Below, piece after piece: positions 29,839-41,128 of a stretch of DNA of 64,000 nt. Position 1 is the first letter of the stretch, and each line of letters opens with the position of its first letter. This DNA is from Noviherbaspirillum soli (GTDB lineage Bacteria > Pseudomonadota > Gammaproteobacteria > Burkholderiales > Burkholderiaceae_D). A program made the translations under genes and the position numbers. Location of the stretch: assembly GCF_015352955.1 (NCBI RefSeq), contig NZ_JACYOX010000022.1:31281-95280 (forward strand). The letters are read 5' to 3'. The notes under the pieces are model-generated. The model made no database searches and was not told the DNA's origin. It saw only the letters and a list, made by a program, of their open reading frames with translations.

Positions 29839-29866
29839 TTTGCGCCCCTTTGGGATATGGCATAAT
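29839..29866 (+). promoter_or_regulatory. Possible leuCDB promoter
   Basis: TTTGCG (29839-29844), 16 bp, CATAAT (29861-29866), ending 47 bp before leuC. The -10 box is good and the -35 weak. Confidence 0.4.
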
Positions 29867-29913
29867 CGCAGACTATTTTTGACGAAACCTGCGCGCTGCG
29901 CGCCTTCCCGACC

Positions 29914-31314
29914 ATGGCTCAAACTCTGTACGACAAACTCTGGGATTCCCACGTCGTTGATACCGGCGATGACGGCACCACCCTGCTGTATATCGACCGC
30001 CACCTGCTGCATGAAGTCACCAGCCCGCAGGCATTCGAAGGGCTGAAGCTGGCCGGCCGCCAGCCGTGGCGCCGTTCCGCCAACCTGATGGTGGCCGATC
30101 ATAATGTTCCGACAACGGATCGCACGGAAGGCATCGCCGATCCGATCTCGCGCCTGCAGGTCGAGACGCTGGACCACAACGCCAGCGAGTACAAGCTGAC
30201 CTACTTCAACATGCGCGACCGGCGCCAGGGCATCGTCCACGTGATCGGGCCGGAGCAGGGCGCAACCCTGCCGGGCATGACGGTGGTGTGCGGCGACTCC
30301 CACACTTCCACCCATGGCGCATTCGGCGCACTGGCCCACGGCATCGGCACCTCCGAGGTCGAGCATGTGCTGGCGACGCAATGCCTGCTGGGCAAGAAAT
30401 CCAAGGCCATGCTGGTGCAGGTCGACGGCGCGCTGCCGGCCGGCGTCACAGCCAAGGACATCGTGCTGGCCATCATCGGCAAGATCGGCACGGCAGGCGG
30501 CACCGGCTACGCCATCGAATTCGGCGGCTCGACGATACGCGCGCTGTCGATGGAAGGCCGGATGACGGTGTGCAACATGGCCATCGAGGCAGGCGCCCGC
30601 GCCGGCATGGTGGCGGTGGACCAGACCACGATTGACTATGTGAAGGGGCGCCCGTTCTCGCCGGTGGGTCCGCACTGGGACCGCGCGGTCGAATACTGGC
30701 GCACCCTGCATTCCGATGCGGGCGCGCGATTCGACCTGGTAGTGACGCTGAACGCCGCCGAGATCAAGCCGCAGGTCACCTGGGGCACCTCGCCCGAGAT
30801 GGTGGTGGCGGTCGACGGCCGGGTGCCGGACCCTGACAAGGAAAAGGATTCCGTCAAGCGCGACGCGATCGAGAAGGCGCTGGTCTACATGGCCTTGAAG
30901 CCCAATACCGCGATCGAGGATATCCGCATCGACAAGGTGTTCATCGGTTCCTGCACCAACTCCCGCATCGAGGACCTGCGCGCCGCCGCCGCCGTGGTGC
31001 GCGGCAAGTTCCGCGCCTCCAACGTGAAGCTGGCGATGGTGGTGCCGGGTTCCGGCCTGGTGAAGGAACAGGCCGAACGCGAAGGCCTGGACCGCATCTT
31101 CCGCGACGCCGGCTTCGAATGGCGCGAGCCGGGCTGCTCGATGTGCCTGGCAATGAATGCCGACCGGCTGGAGCCGGGCGAGCGCTGCGCCTCCACCTCG
31201 AACCGCAACTTCGAGGGCCGGCAGGGCGCCGGCGGCCGCACCCATCTGGTCAGCCCGGCAATGGCCGCCGCGGCCGGCGTGATGGGCCATTTCGTCGACG
31301 TGCGCGCACTGTAA
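29914..31314 (+). CDS. leuC: 3-isopropylmalate dehydratase large subunit
   Basis: Aconitase-family [4Fe-4S] subunit that isomerises 2-isopropylmalate to 3-isopropylmalate for leucine synthesis; 466 aa. The three cluster cysteines are in IGSCTNSR and in [12 protein letters not shown]. Other signatures are [19 protein letters not shown] near the start, [19 protein letters not shown] and [19 protein letters not shown]. First gene of leuC-leuD-leuB, with leuD 21 bp downstream. Confidence 0.97.
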   Translation: MAQTLYDKLWDSHVVDTGDDGTTLLYIDRHLLHEVTSPQAFEGLKLAGRQPWRRSANLMVADHNVPTTDRTEGIADPISRLQVETLDHNASEYKLTYFNMRDRRQGIVHVIGPEQGATLPGMTVVCGDSHTSTHGAFGALAHGIGTSEVEHVLATQCLLGKKSKAMLVQVDGALPAGVTAKDIVLAIIGKIGTAGGTGYAIEFGGSTIRALSMEGRMTVCNMAIEAGARAGMVAVDQTTIDYVKGRPFSPVGPHWDRAVEYWRTLHSDAGARFDLVVTLNAAEIKPQVTWGTSPEMVVAVDGRVPDPDKEKDSVKRDAIEKALVYMALKPNTAIEDIRIDKVFIGSCTNSRIEDLRAAAAVVRGKFRASNVKLAMVVPGSGLVKEQAEREGLDRIFRDAGFEWREPGCSMCLAMNADRLEPGERCASTSNRNFEGRQGAGGRTHLVSPAMAAAAGVMGHFVDVRAL

Positions 31315-31335
31315 CCGGATAGGAAGCGATACTCC

Positions 31336-31983
31336 ATGAACAAATTCACCCTGCTCGAAGGCCTGGTGGCGCCGCTGGATCGCGCCAACGTCGATACCGA
31401 CGCCATCATTCCCAAGCAATTCCTGAAGTCCATCAAGCGCACTGGCTTCGGCCCCAACCTGTTCGACGAATGGCGCTACCTGGACCATGGCGAACCCGGC
31501 ATGGACAACAGCAAGCGTCCGCTGAACCCCGACTTCGTGCTGAACCAGCCGCGCTACCAGGGCGCCTCCATCCTGCTGGCGCGCAAGAACTTCGGCTGCG
31601 GCTCCTCGCGCGAACATGCGCCCTGGGCGCTGGACCAATACGGCTTCCGCGCGGTGATCGCGCCCAGCTTCGCCGACATCTTCTTCAACAACTGCTACAA
31701 GAATGGCCTGCTGCCCATCGCGCTGACGGAAGCGCAGGTCGACCAGCTGTTCAATGAAGTCAAGGCCTTCCCCGGCTACAAGCTGGTCGTCGATCTGGAA
31801 AAGCAGACGGTCGCCACCAGCAATGGCAGCGCGGTGTTCCCGTTCGAGATCGACGCCTTCCGCAAGTTCTGCATGCTCAACGGCCTGGACGACATCGGCC
31901 TGACGCTGCAGAAGGCCGACAGGATCCGCGCCTTCGAGGAACGCCACCTGGCGGCCCAGCCCTGGCTGGCCAACACCATCTGA
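31336..31983 (+). CDS. leuD: 3-isopropylmalate dehydratase small subunit
   Basis: Swivelling domain partner of LeuC; 215 aa. It opens [28 protein letters not shown], and the substrate loop [18 protein letters not shown] is intact, followed by [20 protein letters not shown]. It is spaced 21 bp from leuC and 19 bp from leuB in one operon. Confidence 0.97.
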   Translation: MNKFTLLEGLVAPLDRANVDTDAIIPKQFLKSIKRTGFGPNLFDEWRYLDHGEPGMDNSKRPLNPDFVLNQPRYQGASILLARKNFGCGSSREHAPWALDQYGFRAVIAPSFADIFFNNCYKNGLLPIALTEAQVDQLFNEVKAFPGYKLVVDLEKQTVATSNGSAVFPFEIDAFRKFCMLNGLDDIGLTLQKADRIRAFEERHLAAQPWLANTI

Positions 31984-32002
31984 ATCCACAGGAAAGAAAA
32001 GA

Positions 32003-33076
32003 ATGAAAATAGCAGTCCTGCCGGGCGACGGCATCGGTCCGGAAATCATTGAACAGGCAGTGCGCGTGCTGCAGTCGCTGGACGAGAAATTCGAGCTGGA
32101 AAGCGCCCCGGTCGGCGGCGCCGGCTACGAGGCGCACGGCCATCCGCTGCCGGAAGGCACGCTGAAGCTGGCGCAGGAAGCCGACGCGGTGCTGTTCGGC
32201 GCGGTGGGCGACTGGAAGTACGACACGCTGGACCGTCCGCTGCGCCCCGAGCAGGCCATCCTGGGGCTGCGCAAGAACCTGCAGCTGTTCGCCAATCTGC
32301 GTCCCGCCATCCTGTACCCGGAACTGGCCGGCGCATCGACGCTGAAGCCGGAAGTGGTGTCGGGCCTGGACATCCTGATCATCCGCGAGCTGACCGGCGA
32401 CATCTATTTCGGCCAGCCGCGCGGCGTGCGCGCCGCGCCCGACGGCCCGTTCAAGGGTGCGCGCGAAGGCTTCGACACGATGCGCTATGCGGAGCCGGAA
32501 ATCCGTCGCATCGCCCATGTCGGCTTCCAGGCGGCGCAAAAGCGCGGCAAGCGCCTGACCAGCGTGGACAAGGCCAATGTGCTGGAAACCTTCCAGTTCT
32601 GGAAAGACATCGTGACCGACGTCCACAAGGAATATCCGGACGTGGCGCTGGACCACATGTATGTCGACAACGCGGCGATGCAGCTGGTGCGCGCGCCCAA
32701 GAAATTCGACGTGATCGTCACCGGCAACATGTTCGGCGACATCCTGTCCGATGCCGCCGCGATGCTGACCGGCTCGATCGGCATGCTGCCGTCGGCCTCG
32801 CTGGACGCGGCCAACAAGGGCCTGTACGAGCCGTCGCACGGCTCGGCGCCGGACATCGCCGGCAAGGGCGTGGCCAATCCGCTGGCCACCATCCTGTCGG
32901 CCGCGATGATGCTGCGCTACTCGCTGAACAAGCCGGAACAGGCCGACCGCATCGAGAACGCGGTGAAGAAGGTGCTGGCAGCCGGACTGCGCACGCCCGA
33001 TATTTATGAAGAAGGCACGACCCGCGTCGGCACCCGTGAAATGGGCGACGCGGTGGTGAAGGCGCTGGCTTCCTGA
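32003..33076 (+). CDS. leuB: 3-isopropylmalate dehydrogenase
   Basis: NAD-dependent oxidative decarboxylation of 3-isopropylmalate to 2-oxoisocaproate; 357 aa. Signatures: [18 protein letters not shown] at the N-terminus, the arginine-rich substrate site, the tyrosine in [10 protein letters not shown], and the metal-binding segment [25 protein letters not shown]. Preceded by an AGGAAAG ribosome site. The following asd gene lies about 35 bp downstream, so the operon may be leuCDB-asd. Confidence 0.97.
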   Translation: MKIAVLPGDGIGPEIIEQAVRVLQSLDEKFELESAPVGGAGYEAHGHPLPEGTLKLAQEADAVLFGAVGDWKYDTLDRPLRPEQAILGLRKNLQLFANLRPAILYPELAGASTLKPEVVSGLDILIIRELTGDIYFGQPRGVRAAPDGPFKGAREGFDTMRYAEPEIRRIAHVGFQAAQKRGKRLTSVDKANVLETFQFWKDIVTDVHKEYPDVALDHMYVDNAAMQLVRAPKKFDVIVTGNMFGDILSDAAAMLTGSIGMLPSASLDAANKGLYEPSHGSAPDIAGKGVANPLATILSAAMMLRYSLNKPEQADRIENAVKKVLAAGLRTPDIYEEGTTRVGTREMGDAVVKALAS

Positions 33077-33111
33077 GCCGGCGGCAATTTAATGACATCC
33101 AGGGAAAGATG

Positions 33112-34248
33112 ATGAAACTCGTAGGCTTGGTAGGTTGGCGTGGCATGGTCGGTTCGGTCCTGATGCAGCGCATGCAGGAAGAGGGCGACTTTGCCCATAT
33201 CGAACCGGTGTTCTTTTCAACGTCGAACGCGGGCGGACGCGCGCCGGCGCAGGCGAAAAACGAGACTGCGCTGAAAGACGCCAACGATATCGAAGCACTG
33301 AAGAAGTGCGACATCATCCTGACCTGCCAGGGCGGCGACTACACCAGCGAGGTCTTCCCCAAGCTGCGCGCAGCCGGCTGGAATGGCTACTGGATCGACG
33401 CCGCCTCGACGCTGCGCATGAACGACGACGCCATCATCGTGCTCGATCCGGTCAACCTGGACGTGATCAAGAATGCGCTCAAGCGCGGCGTGAAGAACTA
33501 CATCGGCGGCAACTGCACCGTGTCCTGCATGCTGATGGGCCTGGGCGGCCTGTTCCAGCATGACCTGGTGGAATGGATCACTTCCATGACCTACCAGGCC
33601 GCCTCCGGCGGCGGCGCGCAGCACATGCGCGAACTGCTGACCCAGTTCGGCTCCATCAATGCCGAAGTCAAGTCGCTGCTGGACGACCCCGCATCGGCGA
33701 TCCTGGAAATCGACCGCAAGGTGCTGGCCAAGCAGCATTCGATGAGCGCCGACGAGACCAGGCAGTTCGGCGTGCCGCTGGGCGGCAACCTGATCCCCTG
33801 GATCGACAAGGACCTCGGCAATGGCGTGTCCAAGGAAGAGTGGAAGGGCGGCGCCGAGACCAACAAGATCCTGGGCCGCGGTGCGGCATTCGGCGCCGAA
33901 GCGCGTTCGGCGATTCCGGTCGACGGCCTGTGCGTGCGCATCGGCGCAATGCGCTGCCATTCCCAGGCGCTGACCATCAAGCTGAAGAAGGACGTGCCGC
34001 TGGATGAGATCAACGACATCCTGGCCAGCAACAACCAGTGGGCCAAGGTGGTGCCGAATACCCGCGAAGCATCGATGAAGGACCTGACGCCTGCCGCGGT
34101 GACCGGCAGCCTGACGATTCCGGTCGGCCGCCTGCGCAAGATGCAGATGGGTAATGACTACCTGTCGGCCTTCACGGTGGGCGACCAGTTGCTGTGGGGC
34201 GCCGCCGAACCGCTGCGCCGCATGCTGCGCATCGTGCTGGAAGCTTGA
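33112..34248 (+). CDS. asd: Aspartate-semialdehyde dehydrogenase
   Basis: NADPH-dependent reduction of aspartyl phosphate to aspartate semialdehyde, the branch point for lysine, methionine and threonine; 378 aa, E. coli-type. NADP motif [15 protein letters not shown] at the N-terminus. The catalytic cysteine is C135 in [15 protein letters not shown], matching the E. coli position when counted from the second of two tandem ATGs (33109 and 33112). The second ATG also has better spacing (six bases) from AGGGA at 33101-33105. The catalytic histidine region follows in [14 protein letters not shown]. Confidence 0.96.
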   Translation: MKLVGLVGWRGMVGSVLMQRMQEEGDFAHIEPVFFSTSNAGGRAPAQAKNETALKDANDIEALKKCDIILTCQGGDYTSEVFPKLRAAGWNGYWIDAASTLRMNDDAIIVLDPVNLDVIKNALKRGVKNYIGGNCTVSCMLMGLGGLFQHDLVEWITSMTYQAASGGGAQHMRELLTQFGSINAEVKSLLDDPASAILEIDRKVLAKQHSMSADETRQFGVPLGGNLIPWIDKDLGNGVSKEEWKGGAETNKILGRGAAFGAEARSAIPVDGLCVRIGAMRCHSQALTIKLKKDVPLDEINDILASNNQWAKVVPNTREASMKDLTPAAVTGSLTIPVGRLRKMQMGNDYLSAFTVGDQLLWGAAEPLRRMLRIVLEA

Positions 34249-34296
34249 CAAGCGCAGCCCCAAGTCGTAGATTATGTTGCCTTAGTGCAACGTTAG

Positions 34297-34340
34297 CCCG
34301 TCAAATTGCCGTTACTGCGGACTTTGGCGGGTTTGCTTTA
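34297..34340 (+). terminator. Probable terminator after asd
   Basis: A 9-bp stem with one G-T pair (CCCGTCAAA 34297-34305 / TTTGGCGGG 34323-34331) and a 17-nt loop is followed by TTTGCTTTA. Moderate quality because of the long loop and broken T-tract. Confidence 0.5.
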
Positions 34341-34458
34341 TCCGGCGCGCCGGGGCTTGCTTGCAAGCGCCAGCAGGCCGGTGATAAGGTGAAACTTCCC
34401 GATCGTAGCCTTTATGGCGCATGCCGGCCGAGCCGGATGTGCCGCGGAACAAGTCCCT

Positions 34459-37299
34459 ATGCCCAAGAAAACCACTGAAAAGATGTCCGGAAAATCGTCT
34501 TCCATCGCACGGAGGGCGCTAGGCGCGGCGGTGGTTTCCGCTGCTATTTTGGGCAGCGCCAGCGCAGGCGCCGCAGGCTTGGGCCAGTTGACCGTGCTGT
34601 CCGCCCTGGGCCAGCCGCTGCAGGCAGAGATCGAACTGACATCGGTCAGCAAGGACGAGGCCGGCAATGTGTCGGTCAGGCTGGCGCCGGCAGCGGCATT
34701 CCGACAGGCCAACATCGAATTCAATCCGTCGCTGGCGAATCTGCGCTTTGCGGTTGAACAGCGCGGAAATCGCCAGGTGGTTCGCATTACCTCTTCGCAG
34801 CCGATGAACGAGCCGTTTGTCGATGTGCTGCTGGAAGTCAGCAGCAATGGCACCCGCCTTCTGCGCGAATACGTGGTGTTGCTGGACCCGGTCGGCAGCC
34901 GCCGCGCCCAGCCGGCCGAAACCGCTCCAGCCCCGGCAGCAACGCCGGCTGCGCCGGCAGCCCGCCAGCAAGCCAGCCGTGCCGCACCGGCTGCCGCGCC
35001 CGCCCAATCGACCGAAACTGCACCGGGCGGTGACAGCTATCCGGTCAAGCGCGGCGATACGCTGGCCGCGATCGCCGGCCAGGTCAAGCCAGAAGGCGTG
35101 TCGCTCGACCAGATGCTGGTGGCGCTGCAACGAGCCAACCCCAACGCCTTCGTCGGCAACAACATCAACCGGCTGCGTACGGGACAGATCCTGTCGGTGC
35201 CCAGCGCCGAAACCGCCCGCAGCGTCAGCAACGGCGAAGCACGGCGGATCGTGGTGGCGCAGTCGGCTGATTTCAATAATTACCGCAACCGCCTGGCCAG
35301 CCAGGTCGCAGGCAGCGCTACCGGCCAGGGCGAGGGCGGCCAGCTGGCGTCGGGCAAGGTGACTTCCCGCGTCGAGGAACAGCGCAACACGGGAGGCGAA
35401 TCGCGCGACCGTCTCCAGGTGTCGCGCTCCGGCGCGCCAGTCTCGGGTGCGGATGCCGAGGAGCGGATTGCCCAGGAAAAGGCGCTGGCCGAAGCCAATT
35501 CGCGGGTCAAGGAACTGGAAAAAACGGTCGGCGACCTGCAGCGCCTGCTGGAAATCAAGAACCGCGATCTCGCCGCCCGCCAGAATCAGGCGGTCGCGCC
35601 TGCCGCGCAGGAAAAACCGATGGCTGCCAATGACAAGCCGGCAGCCGCAGCGGTAGCCGGGACTGCGCCAGCCTCTGCTGCCAGCGCCACGCCGCCGGCA
35701 GCAGAGGCTGGCACGCCGCCGTCTGCCACTGCGCCAACGCCGACGCCGGCGCCCACGCCAGCGGCCGACAATGCCGCAAGCACTGCCGCAGCGCCTGCCG
35801 CCCAGGCCGCCAAGCCGGCGCCGAAACCAGCCATTCCGGCGCCGCCACCGCCCGAGCCGAGCATGCTGGAAGAGTTGGCCGGCAATCCGGCCGTACTGGG
35901 CGGATCGGCGCTGGTGCTGGCCTTGCTGGCGGCATTGGGAATCACCCGTTCGCGCAAGGCAAAGCAGGCAAAGGCCATACGCGGCACCAGCATCATGCCG
36001 ACCTCCACGCTGAAGACCAATTCCCTGTTCGGCGCGGCCGGCGGCCAGAGCGTGGATACCAACAACAGCGTATTCAATTCGAATTTCTCACCCTCGGCCA
36101 GCCAGCTCGACACCAATGAAGTCGATCCGGTTGCCGAGGCCGATGTCTACATCGCCTACGGCCGCGATGCCCAAGCCGAGGAAATCCTGAAGGAAGCCCT
36201 GCGCACCCAGCCGGATCGCGCCGCGGTGCGCGGCAAGCTGCTGGAAATCTATGCCGCCCGCAAGGACTTGCGCGCATTCGAAGCAACCGCCACCGAGTTG
36301 TTCAGCCTCACCAAGGGCGAGGGCGAGGAATGGGCGCAGGCTGCCATCCTGGGCCTGTCGCTGGATCCAGCGAATCCGCTGTACGCGTCGGCGCGCAAGC
36401 CATCCGATGCGGCAGACACGGGTTCAGGCGCTGCCCTGGCCGCCGGTGCCGGGATCGCCGCGGCCGACGCATCCAACGCGGACGACGCGCACGGCAACGA
36501 GATCGATTTCGACGCGCTGCTGAACACAACCCAGCAGTCGCATCAGGACGATGCGCCGGCTGCCAGCGAAAAGATCGACGCCGAGACGACCGAGCAGGAC
36601 GCTGCGGCGCCCGATCTGACGGAAACGCCGCTGGCAGCCAGCGAAACGCCGGTCGCTCCGGCACTCCCGGATGTCGACGGCGCCGATGTGTCTGACCTGC
36701 ATCCCGCTCCCGCCGCCAACCATGCAGCGGAGCCGGAAGCGACCCCAGCCACCCCGGAGCCGGCCTCCAACCTGCTGGATTTCGATTTCGACCTTGACAG
36801 CTTCGGCAAGGCGCCGCCGCCCACGCCGCCGGCGGCACATGCAAACGACGAACCGGCCGAAGCGGCGCCTGCCGATTCCCGCCTGATGGATTTCAAGCTC
36901 GACGACCTCGACCTGCCGAAACCGGATGCGGCATCGGCGAGCGCCGCGCCCAGCCTGGATGACGATGAATTCCCGCCGCTGGAACTCGACGTGCCGGCCA
37001 GGCCGGCTGAAACGGCCGCCGTCCATGACGAGTCGGCGCCGATGGATTTCGACCTGTCCGGCATCAGCCTGGACCTCGACCCGCATGGCGGCACCGATGC
37101 CGCGCTGCAGGACGTGCCGACTTTGGGCGAAACCTCGTATTCCAATGCGGCCGAGATGGCAACCAAGCTCGACCTGGCGTCGGCGTACCAGGAAATCGGC
37201 GACCGCGAGGGCGCCCGGGAACTGCTGGAAGAAGTCATCAAGGGCGGCGACAACGAGCAGAGCGAAAAGGCCAAGGTCTTGCTGGCCAGGCTCGACTAA
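34459..37299 (+). CDS. fimV: FimV-like polar-hub/motility protein
   Basis: 946-aa FimV/HubP-like protein, known in Pseudomonas for type IV pilus assembly and polar localisation. Order: signal peptide (about residues 10-38), FimV N-terminal domain (GLGQLTVLSALGQPLQAEIEL), LysM domain about 193-253 (YPVKRGDTLAAIAGQVK) that binds peptidoglycan, a coiled coil about 345-375 (NSRVKELEKTVGDLQRLLE), an Ala/Pro-rich linker, one TM segment about 480-500 (AVLGGSALVLALLAALGI), then a long acidic cytoplasmic region with TPR-like repeats (EADVYIAYGRDAQAEEILKE) and the conserved C-terminal FimV helix motif (KLDLASAYQEIGDREGARE). Start 34459 is provisional; an ATG at 34483 is close. It precedes truA, as in many beta-proteobacteria. 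Confidence 0.92.
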   Translation: MPKKTTEKMSGKSSSIARRALGAAVVSAAILGSASAGAAGLGQLTVLSALGQPLQAEIELTSVSKDEAGNVSVRLAPAAAFRQANIEFNPSLANLRFAVEQRGNRQVVRITSSQPMNEPFVDVLLEVSSNGTRLLREYVVLLDPVGSRRAQPAETAPAPAATPAAPAARQQASRAAPAAAPAQSTETAPGGDSYPVKRGDTLAAIAGQVKPEGVSLDQMLVALQRANPNAFVGNNINRLRTGQILSVPSAETARSVSNGEARRIVVAQSADFNNYRNRLASQVAGSATGQGEGGQLASGKVTSRVEEQRNTGGESRDRLQVSRSGAPVSGADAEERIAQEKALAEANSRVKELEKTVGDLQRLLEIKNRDLAARQNQAVAPAAQEKPMAANDKPAAAAVAGTAPASAASATPPAAEAGTPPSATAPTPTPAPTPAADNAASTAAAPAAQAAKPAPKPAIPAPPPPEPSMLEELAGNPAVLGGSALVLALLAALGITRSRKAKQAKAIRGTSIMPTSTLKTNSLFGAAGGQSVDTNNSVFNSNFSPSASQLDTNEVDPVAEADVYIAYGRDAQAEEILKEALRTQPDRAAVRGKLLEIYAARKDLRAFEATATELFSLTKGEGEEWAQAAILGLSLDPANPLYASARKPSDAADTGSGAALAAGAGIAAADASNADDAHGNEIDFDALLNTTQQSHQDDAPAASEKIDAETTEQDAAAPDLTETPLAASETPVAPALPDVDGADVSDLHPAPAANHAAEPEATPATPEPASNLLDFDFDLDSFGKAPPPTPPAAHANDEPAEAAPADSRLMDFKLDDLDLPKPDAASASAAPSLDDDEFPPLELDVPARPAETAAVHDESAPMDFDLSGISLDLDPHGGTDAALQDVPTLGETSYSNAAEMATKLDLASAYQEIGDREGARELLEEVIKGGDNEQSEKAKVLLARLD

Positions 37300-37318
37300 A
37301 CCTGCCTTGCTCCTTCAG

Positions 37319-37349
37319 AAACGGGCGCAGCGCTGCTGTCGCCCGTTTT
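37319..37349 (+). terminator. Terminator between fimV and truA
   Basis: A 9-bp stem AAACGGGCG (37319-37327) / CGCCCGTTT (37340-37348) with an inner CAGC-GCTG pairing in the loop. The T-tract is short. Confidence 0.6.
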
Positions 37350-37383
37350 GTCATTATCACGACATCGATACAACGGACTTACC

Positions 37384-38187
37384 TTGAAACGCATTGCAAT
37401 CGGCATTCAATACGACGGCACGCCCTGGCAGGGCTGGCAGACCCAGCCGCACGGGCAGACCGTGCAGGACATGCTGCAGGCAGCCGGCAGGCAGTTCACC
37501 CTGCGCGATCTCGATATACAGTGCGCCGGCCGCACCGACGCGGGCGTGCATGCGATCGAACAGGTCGCCCATTTCGATACCGACATCGACCGGCCTTTGC
37601 AATCGTGGGTGCGCGGCCTCAACAGTTTCCTGCATTCGTCCATCGCGGTGCGCTGGGCGCAGGACGTGACGGTGGACGCCAATGCCGAGGCATTCCATGC
37701 CCGTTTTTCCGCGCGTTGCCGCACCTATCATTACTACCTTTACAACAGCCCGGTCCGCTCGCCGCTGCTGCATTCACGCTCCGGCTGGGTTTTCCGGCCG
37801 CTCGACGCCGCGGCGATGCACCGCGCTGCGCAGGCGCTGATCGGCGACCTGGATTTCTCTTCATTCCGCGCCGCCCAGTGCCAGGCCAATTCGCCGGTGC
37901 GTACCATGCATGCGATCGACATCGAGCGGCAGGGCGACCTGATCCGCTTCACGCTCACGGCCAATGCCTTCCTGCATCACATGGTGCGCAATATCGTCGG
38001 CTCGCTGATCTATGTGGGCAACGGCAGCCGCCCGGAAAGCTGGATCGCGGAACTGCTGGCGTGCCGTGACCGCACCCAGGCGGCGCCGACCTTCATGCCG
38101 CAGGGCCTGTACCTTGCGAAGATCGATTACGGCCCCAACTGGAATTTGCCCGCCCACGCTATTTCCAATCCGGTGTTCGCCTTATGA
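37384..38187 (+). CDS. truA: tRNA pseudouridine(38-40) synthase
   Basis: Converts U38, U39 and U40 of tRNA anticodon arms to pseudouridine; 267 aa. It opens KRIAIGIQYDGTPWQGWQTQ. The catalytic aspartate is D52 in CAGRTDAGVHAIEQV. RCRTYHYYLYN and VRNIVGSLIYVG complete the family pattern. The start is a TTG at 37384, because family members start at this M-K-R-I and no ATG is available in frame there. The gene ends overlapping trpF (ATGA). Confidence 0.94.
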   Translation: MKRIAIGIQYDGTPWQGWQTQPHGQTVQDMLQAAGRQFTLRDLDIQCAGRTDAGVHAIEQVAHFDTDIDRPLQSWVRGLNSFLHSSIAVRWAQDVTVDANAEAFHARFSARCRTYHYYLYNSPVRSPLLHSRSGWVFRPLDAAAMHRAAQALIGDLDFSSFRAAQCQANSPVRTMHAIDIERQGDLIRFTLTANAFLHHMVRNIVGSLIYVGNGSRPESWIAELLACRDRTQAAPTFMPQGLYLAKIDYGPNWNLPAHAISNPVFAL

Positions 38188-38891
38188 CCTTTCATTCCAT
38201 GCAGCAGCGTACGCGCATCAAGCTTTGCGGCCTGCGCCGTCCGGAGGATGTCGCCGATGCGGTCAGCGCCGGCGCCGATGCGATCGGCCTGGTGTTCTAT
38301 CCGCCCAGCCCGCGCAGCGTGTCACTGGAGCAGGCGGTCGTGCTGGCGGCGGCGACGCCGCCTTTCATTGCCGCCGTGGGCCTGTTCGTCAATCCCGGCG
38401 AGGAGGAAGTCCGGCAGGCCAGCGCGGCGGCCAGGCTGTCGCTGCTGCAGTTCCATGGCGATGAAACTCCCGCACAATGCCATGCGCTGGCCGCCGCCGT
38501 GAATCTGCCGTTTCTGAAGGCATTCCGGGTCCGTCCCGATACGAGGCCCGCCGATTTGCTAGAATACGACTCCATTTGTCGCGCCGGCGGCGACCGATAT
38601 TCGGCTCTGCTGCTGGATACCTGGGTCGATGCCTACGGCGGCGGCGGAAAGGTTTTCGATTGGTCTCTCATCCCAGAAGAACTCGCGCCTCGGGTCGTTT
38701 TAAGTGGTGGCTTGAGCGTACAAAACGCGACTGAGGCGGTGTTGCGCGTTCGACCCTATGCGGTCGATGTCAGCAGCGGCATCGAACGCGAAAAGGGCGT
38801 CAAGGACGGCGGCATGATGCGCGCTTTCACAGCGGCAGTGCGCGCCGGCGACGCCCGTCTCCAACAGGCACACCCCGAAGGAACAGCATGA
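38184..38891 (+). CDS. trpF: Phosphoribosylanthranilate isomerase
   Basis: Amadori rearrangement step of tryptophan synthesis; 235 aa TIM barrel. The catalytic cysteine is in [14 protein letters not shown], the catalytic aspartate in [14 protein letters not shown], and the phosphate site in [18 protein letters not shown]. The barrel end [16 protein letters not shown] is complete. ATG 38184 overlaps the truA stop; a second in-frame ATG at 38199 is an alternative start. The stop overlaps trpB by 4 bp. Confidence 0.95.
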   Translation: MTFHSMQQRTRIKLCGLRRPEDVADAVSAGADAIGLVFYPPSPRSVSLEQAVVLAAATPPFIAAVGLFVNPGEEEVRQASAAARLSLLQFHGDETPAQCHALAAAVNLPFLKAFRVRPDTRPADLLEYDSICRAGGDRYSALLLDTWVDAYGGGGKVFDWSLIPEELAPRVVLSGGLSVQNATEAVLRVRPYAVDVSSGIEREKGVKDGGMMRAFTAAVRAGDARLQQAHPEGTA

Positions 38892-40117
38892 CTACCCAAA
38901 CCAGCAATGCCCAGCCATTGGGCCAGTACAACCTGCCCGATGCGCGCGGCCATTTCGGCCCCTATGGCGGCAGCTTCGTCTCCGAAACCCTGACCCACGC
39001 GCTGACCGAACTGCGCGAGGCCTATGCTCATTACCAGAAAGACCCGGAATTCCTGGCGGAATTCAACTACGAACTGAAGCATTTCGTCGGCCGTCCCAGC
39101 CCGATCTACCATGCCAAGCGCTGGTCCGAGATGGTTGGCGGCGCGCAGATCTACTTCAAGCGCGAAGACCTGAACCACACCGGCGCCCACAAGATCAACA
39201 ACGTGATCGGCCAGGCGCTGCTGGCCAAGCGCATGGGCAAGCCGCGCGTGATCGCGGAGACCGGCGCCGGCCAGCATGGCGTGGCCACCGCCACCATCTG
39301 CGCCCGCTTCGGCCTGGAATGCGTGGTCTACATGGGCAGCGAAGACACCCGCCGCCAGATCCAGAACCTGTACCGCATGGAATTGCTGGGCGCCAAGGTG
39401 GTGCCGGTGGAATCCGGCTCCAAGACCCTGAAGGACGCGCTCAATGAAGCCATGCGCGACTGGGTCACCAACATCGAAGACACCTTCTACATCATCGGCA
39501 CCGTGGCCGGCCCGCATCCTTACCCGATGATGGTGCGCGACTTCCAGTCGGTGATCGGCGAGGAATGCCTGACCCAGATGCCCGAGATGACCGGCCGCCA
39601 GCCGGACTACGTGGTGGCCTGCATCGGCGGCGGCTCCAACGCAATGGGCATCTTCCATCCGTATATTCCCTACCAGGATGTGCAGCTGATTGGCGTCGAA
39701 GCCGCCGGCAACGGCATCGAGACCGGCAAGCATTCGGCTTCGCTCCTGGCCGGCACGCCCGGCGTGCTGCACGGCAACCGCACGTATCTGCTGCAGGATG
39801 CGAATGGCCAGATCATCGAGACCCATTCGGTCTCGGCCGGCCTCGACTATCCCGGCGTCGGCCCCGAGCATGCCTGGCTGAAGGACATCGGCCGCGCCCA
39901 GTATGTGTCGATCACCGACGACGAAGCGATCGACGCCTTCCACAGGAGCTGCCGCATCGAAGGCATCATCCCGGCGCTGGAATCGAGCCATGCGCTGGCC
40001 TATGCCGCCAAGCTGGCCGCGACGCTGCCCAAGGACAAGACCATCCTGGTCAACCTGTCCGGACGCGGCGACAAGGACATGCATACCGTCGCCGAACGCA
40101 CCAAGCGCGCTCTGTAG
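38888..40117 (+). CDS. trpB: Tryptophan synthase beta chain
   Basis: PLP-dependent condensation of indole with serine; 409 aa. The PLP lysine is K102 in [14 protein letters not shown]. The phosphate-binding glycine loop is [15 protein letters not shown], and the [18 protein letters not shown] segment is typical of TrpB1. The start overlaps the trpF stop (ATGA), so the two are translationally coupled. trpA follows after 108 bp, with a small hairpin (40190-40209) between. Confidence 0.97.
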   Translation: MTTQTSNAQPLGQYNLPDARGHFGPYGGSFVSETLTHALTELREAYAHYQKDPEFLAEFNYELKHFVGRPSPIYHAKRWSEMVGGAQIYFKREDLNHTGAHKINNVIGQALLAKRMGKPRVIAETGAGQHGVATATICARFGLECVVYMGSEDTRRQIQNLYRMELLGAKVVPVESGSKTLKDALNEAMRDWVTNIEDTFYIIGTVAGPHPYPMMVRDFQSVIGEECLTQMPEMTGRQPDYVVACIGGGSNAMGIFHPYIPYQDVQLIGVEAAGNGIETGKHSASLLAGTPGVLHGNRTYLLQDANGQIIETHSVSAGLDYPGVGPEHAWLKDIGRAQYVSITDDEAIDAFHRSCRIEGIIPALESSHALAYAAKLAATLPKDKTILVNLSGRGDKDMHTVAERTKRAL

Positions 40118-40225
40118 GAAGCGGGCCGGAACCCGGCGGGCATTACCGCCGCGGTTCCCGGTCCTGGCAGCACACTCGACTAATTTCCCAGCCGGCCTTT
40201 GCCGGCTGCATCACACATACAGGCC

Positions 40226-41050
40226 ATGTCCCGCATAGAACCTACCTTCGCCGCGCTGGCGGCACAAAAAAGAACCGCGCTGATCACTTTCATCACCGGC
40301 GGCGACCCGGCGCCTGAACTGACGGTGCCGCTGATGCATTCCCTGGTTGCCGGCGGCGTCGACGTGCTGGAGCTGGGCGTTCCGTTTTCCGACCCGATGG
40401 CCGAAGGCCCGGTGATCCAGCGCGCCAGCGAGCGCGCCCTGACGCATGGCGTCGGCACCGGCGACGTGCTCGGCTATGTCCGTGAATTCCGCCGCACCAA
40501 CACCACCACGCCGGTGGTGCTGATGGGCTACGCCAATCCGATCGAGCGCATGGGCCAGGAAGCTTTCGTCAAGGCGGCGCGCGATGCTGGCGTCGATGGC
40601 ACCATCGTGGTCGACTATCCGCCCGAGGAATGCGAGGAATTCGCCCGCCTGATGAAGGAAAACGGCATGGACACGATCTTCCTGCTGGCGCCCACGTCCA
40701 CCGACGAGCGCATCCGCCAGGTGGCCAAGGTCGGCGGCGGCTTCAGCTATTACGTGTCGCTCAAGGGCGTGACCGGCGCCGGCAATATCGACATCGACGA
40801 GGTCAGCCGCCGCATCGAGCACATCCGCCGCGACGTGAAACTGCCCATCGGCGTCGGCTTCGGCATCCGTGACGCCGCCACCGCCTGCGCCATCGCATCG
40901 GTGGCGGATGGCGTGGTGATCGGCAGCCGCATCATCCAGGAAATGGAAAATGCGCCGCAGGACGAGGCGGTGGCGGTGGCCCATGCCTTTGTCGCCACGA
41001 TCCGCCAGGCGCTCGACGAACGGAGCGCAGCCGCCGGTCGGTCGGTGTAA
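40226..41050 (+). CDS. trpA: Tryptophan synthase alpha chain
   Basis: Cleaves indole-3-glycerol phosphate to indole and glyceraldehyde-3-phosphate and tunnels indole to TrpB; 274 aa. The catalytic glutamate is E49 in [16 protein letters not shown], and the aspartate lies in [10 protein letters not shown] at about residue 130. The phosphate site is [24 protein letters not shown]. Start 40226 ([11 protein letters not shown]) is the family start; a GTG/CTG extension upstream is not supported. Confidence 0.96.
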   Translation: MSRIEPTFAALAAQKRTALITFITGGDPAPELTVPLMHSLVAGGVDVLELGVPFSDPMAEGPVIQRASERALTHGVGTGDVLGYVREFRRTNTTTPVVLMGYANPIERMGQEAFVKAARDAGVDGTIVVDYPPEECEEFARLMKENGMDTIFLLAPTSTDERIRQVAKVGGGFSYYVSLKGVTGAGNIDIDEVSRRIEHIRRDVKLPIGVGFGIRDAATACAIASVADGVVIGSRIIQEMENAPQDEAVAVAHAFVATIRQALDERSAAAGRSV

Positions 41051-41128
41051 TATTGCCGCCTTGTGCGCGGCCGGCGCCGCGTCCATGGGGCATCCCAAGA
41101 ACAGCACAATATTGAAAAAGAGGTCGCC

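Noticed and set aside
27334..32049. A 1571-codon open frame on the minus strand opposite aroC, the MFS gene and leuC-leuD
   Set aside because: It is a shadow of GC-rich codon bias on the opposite strand. It crosses several well-supported genes and has no recognisable motifs.
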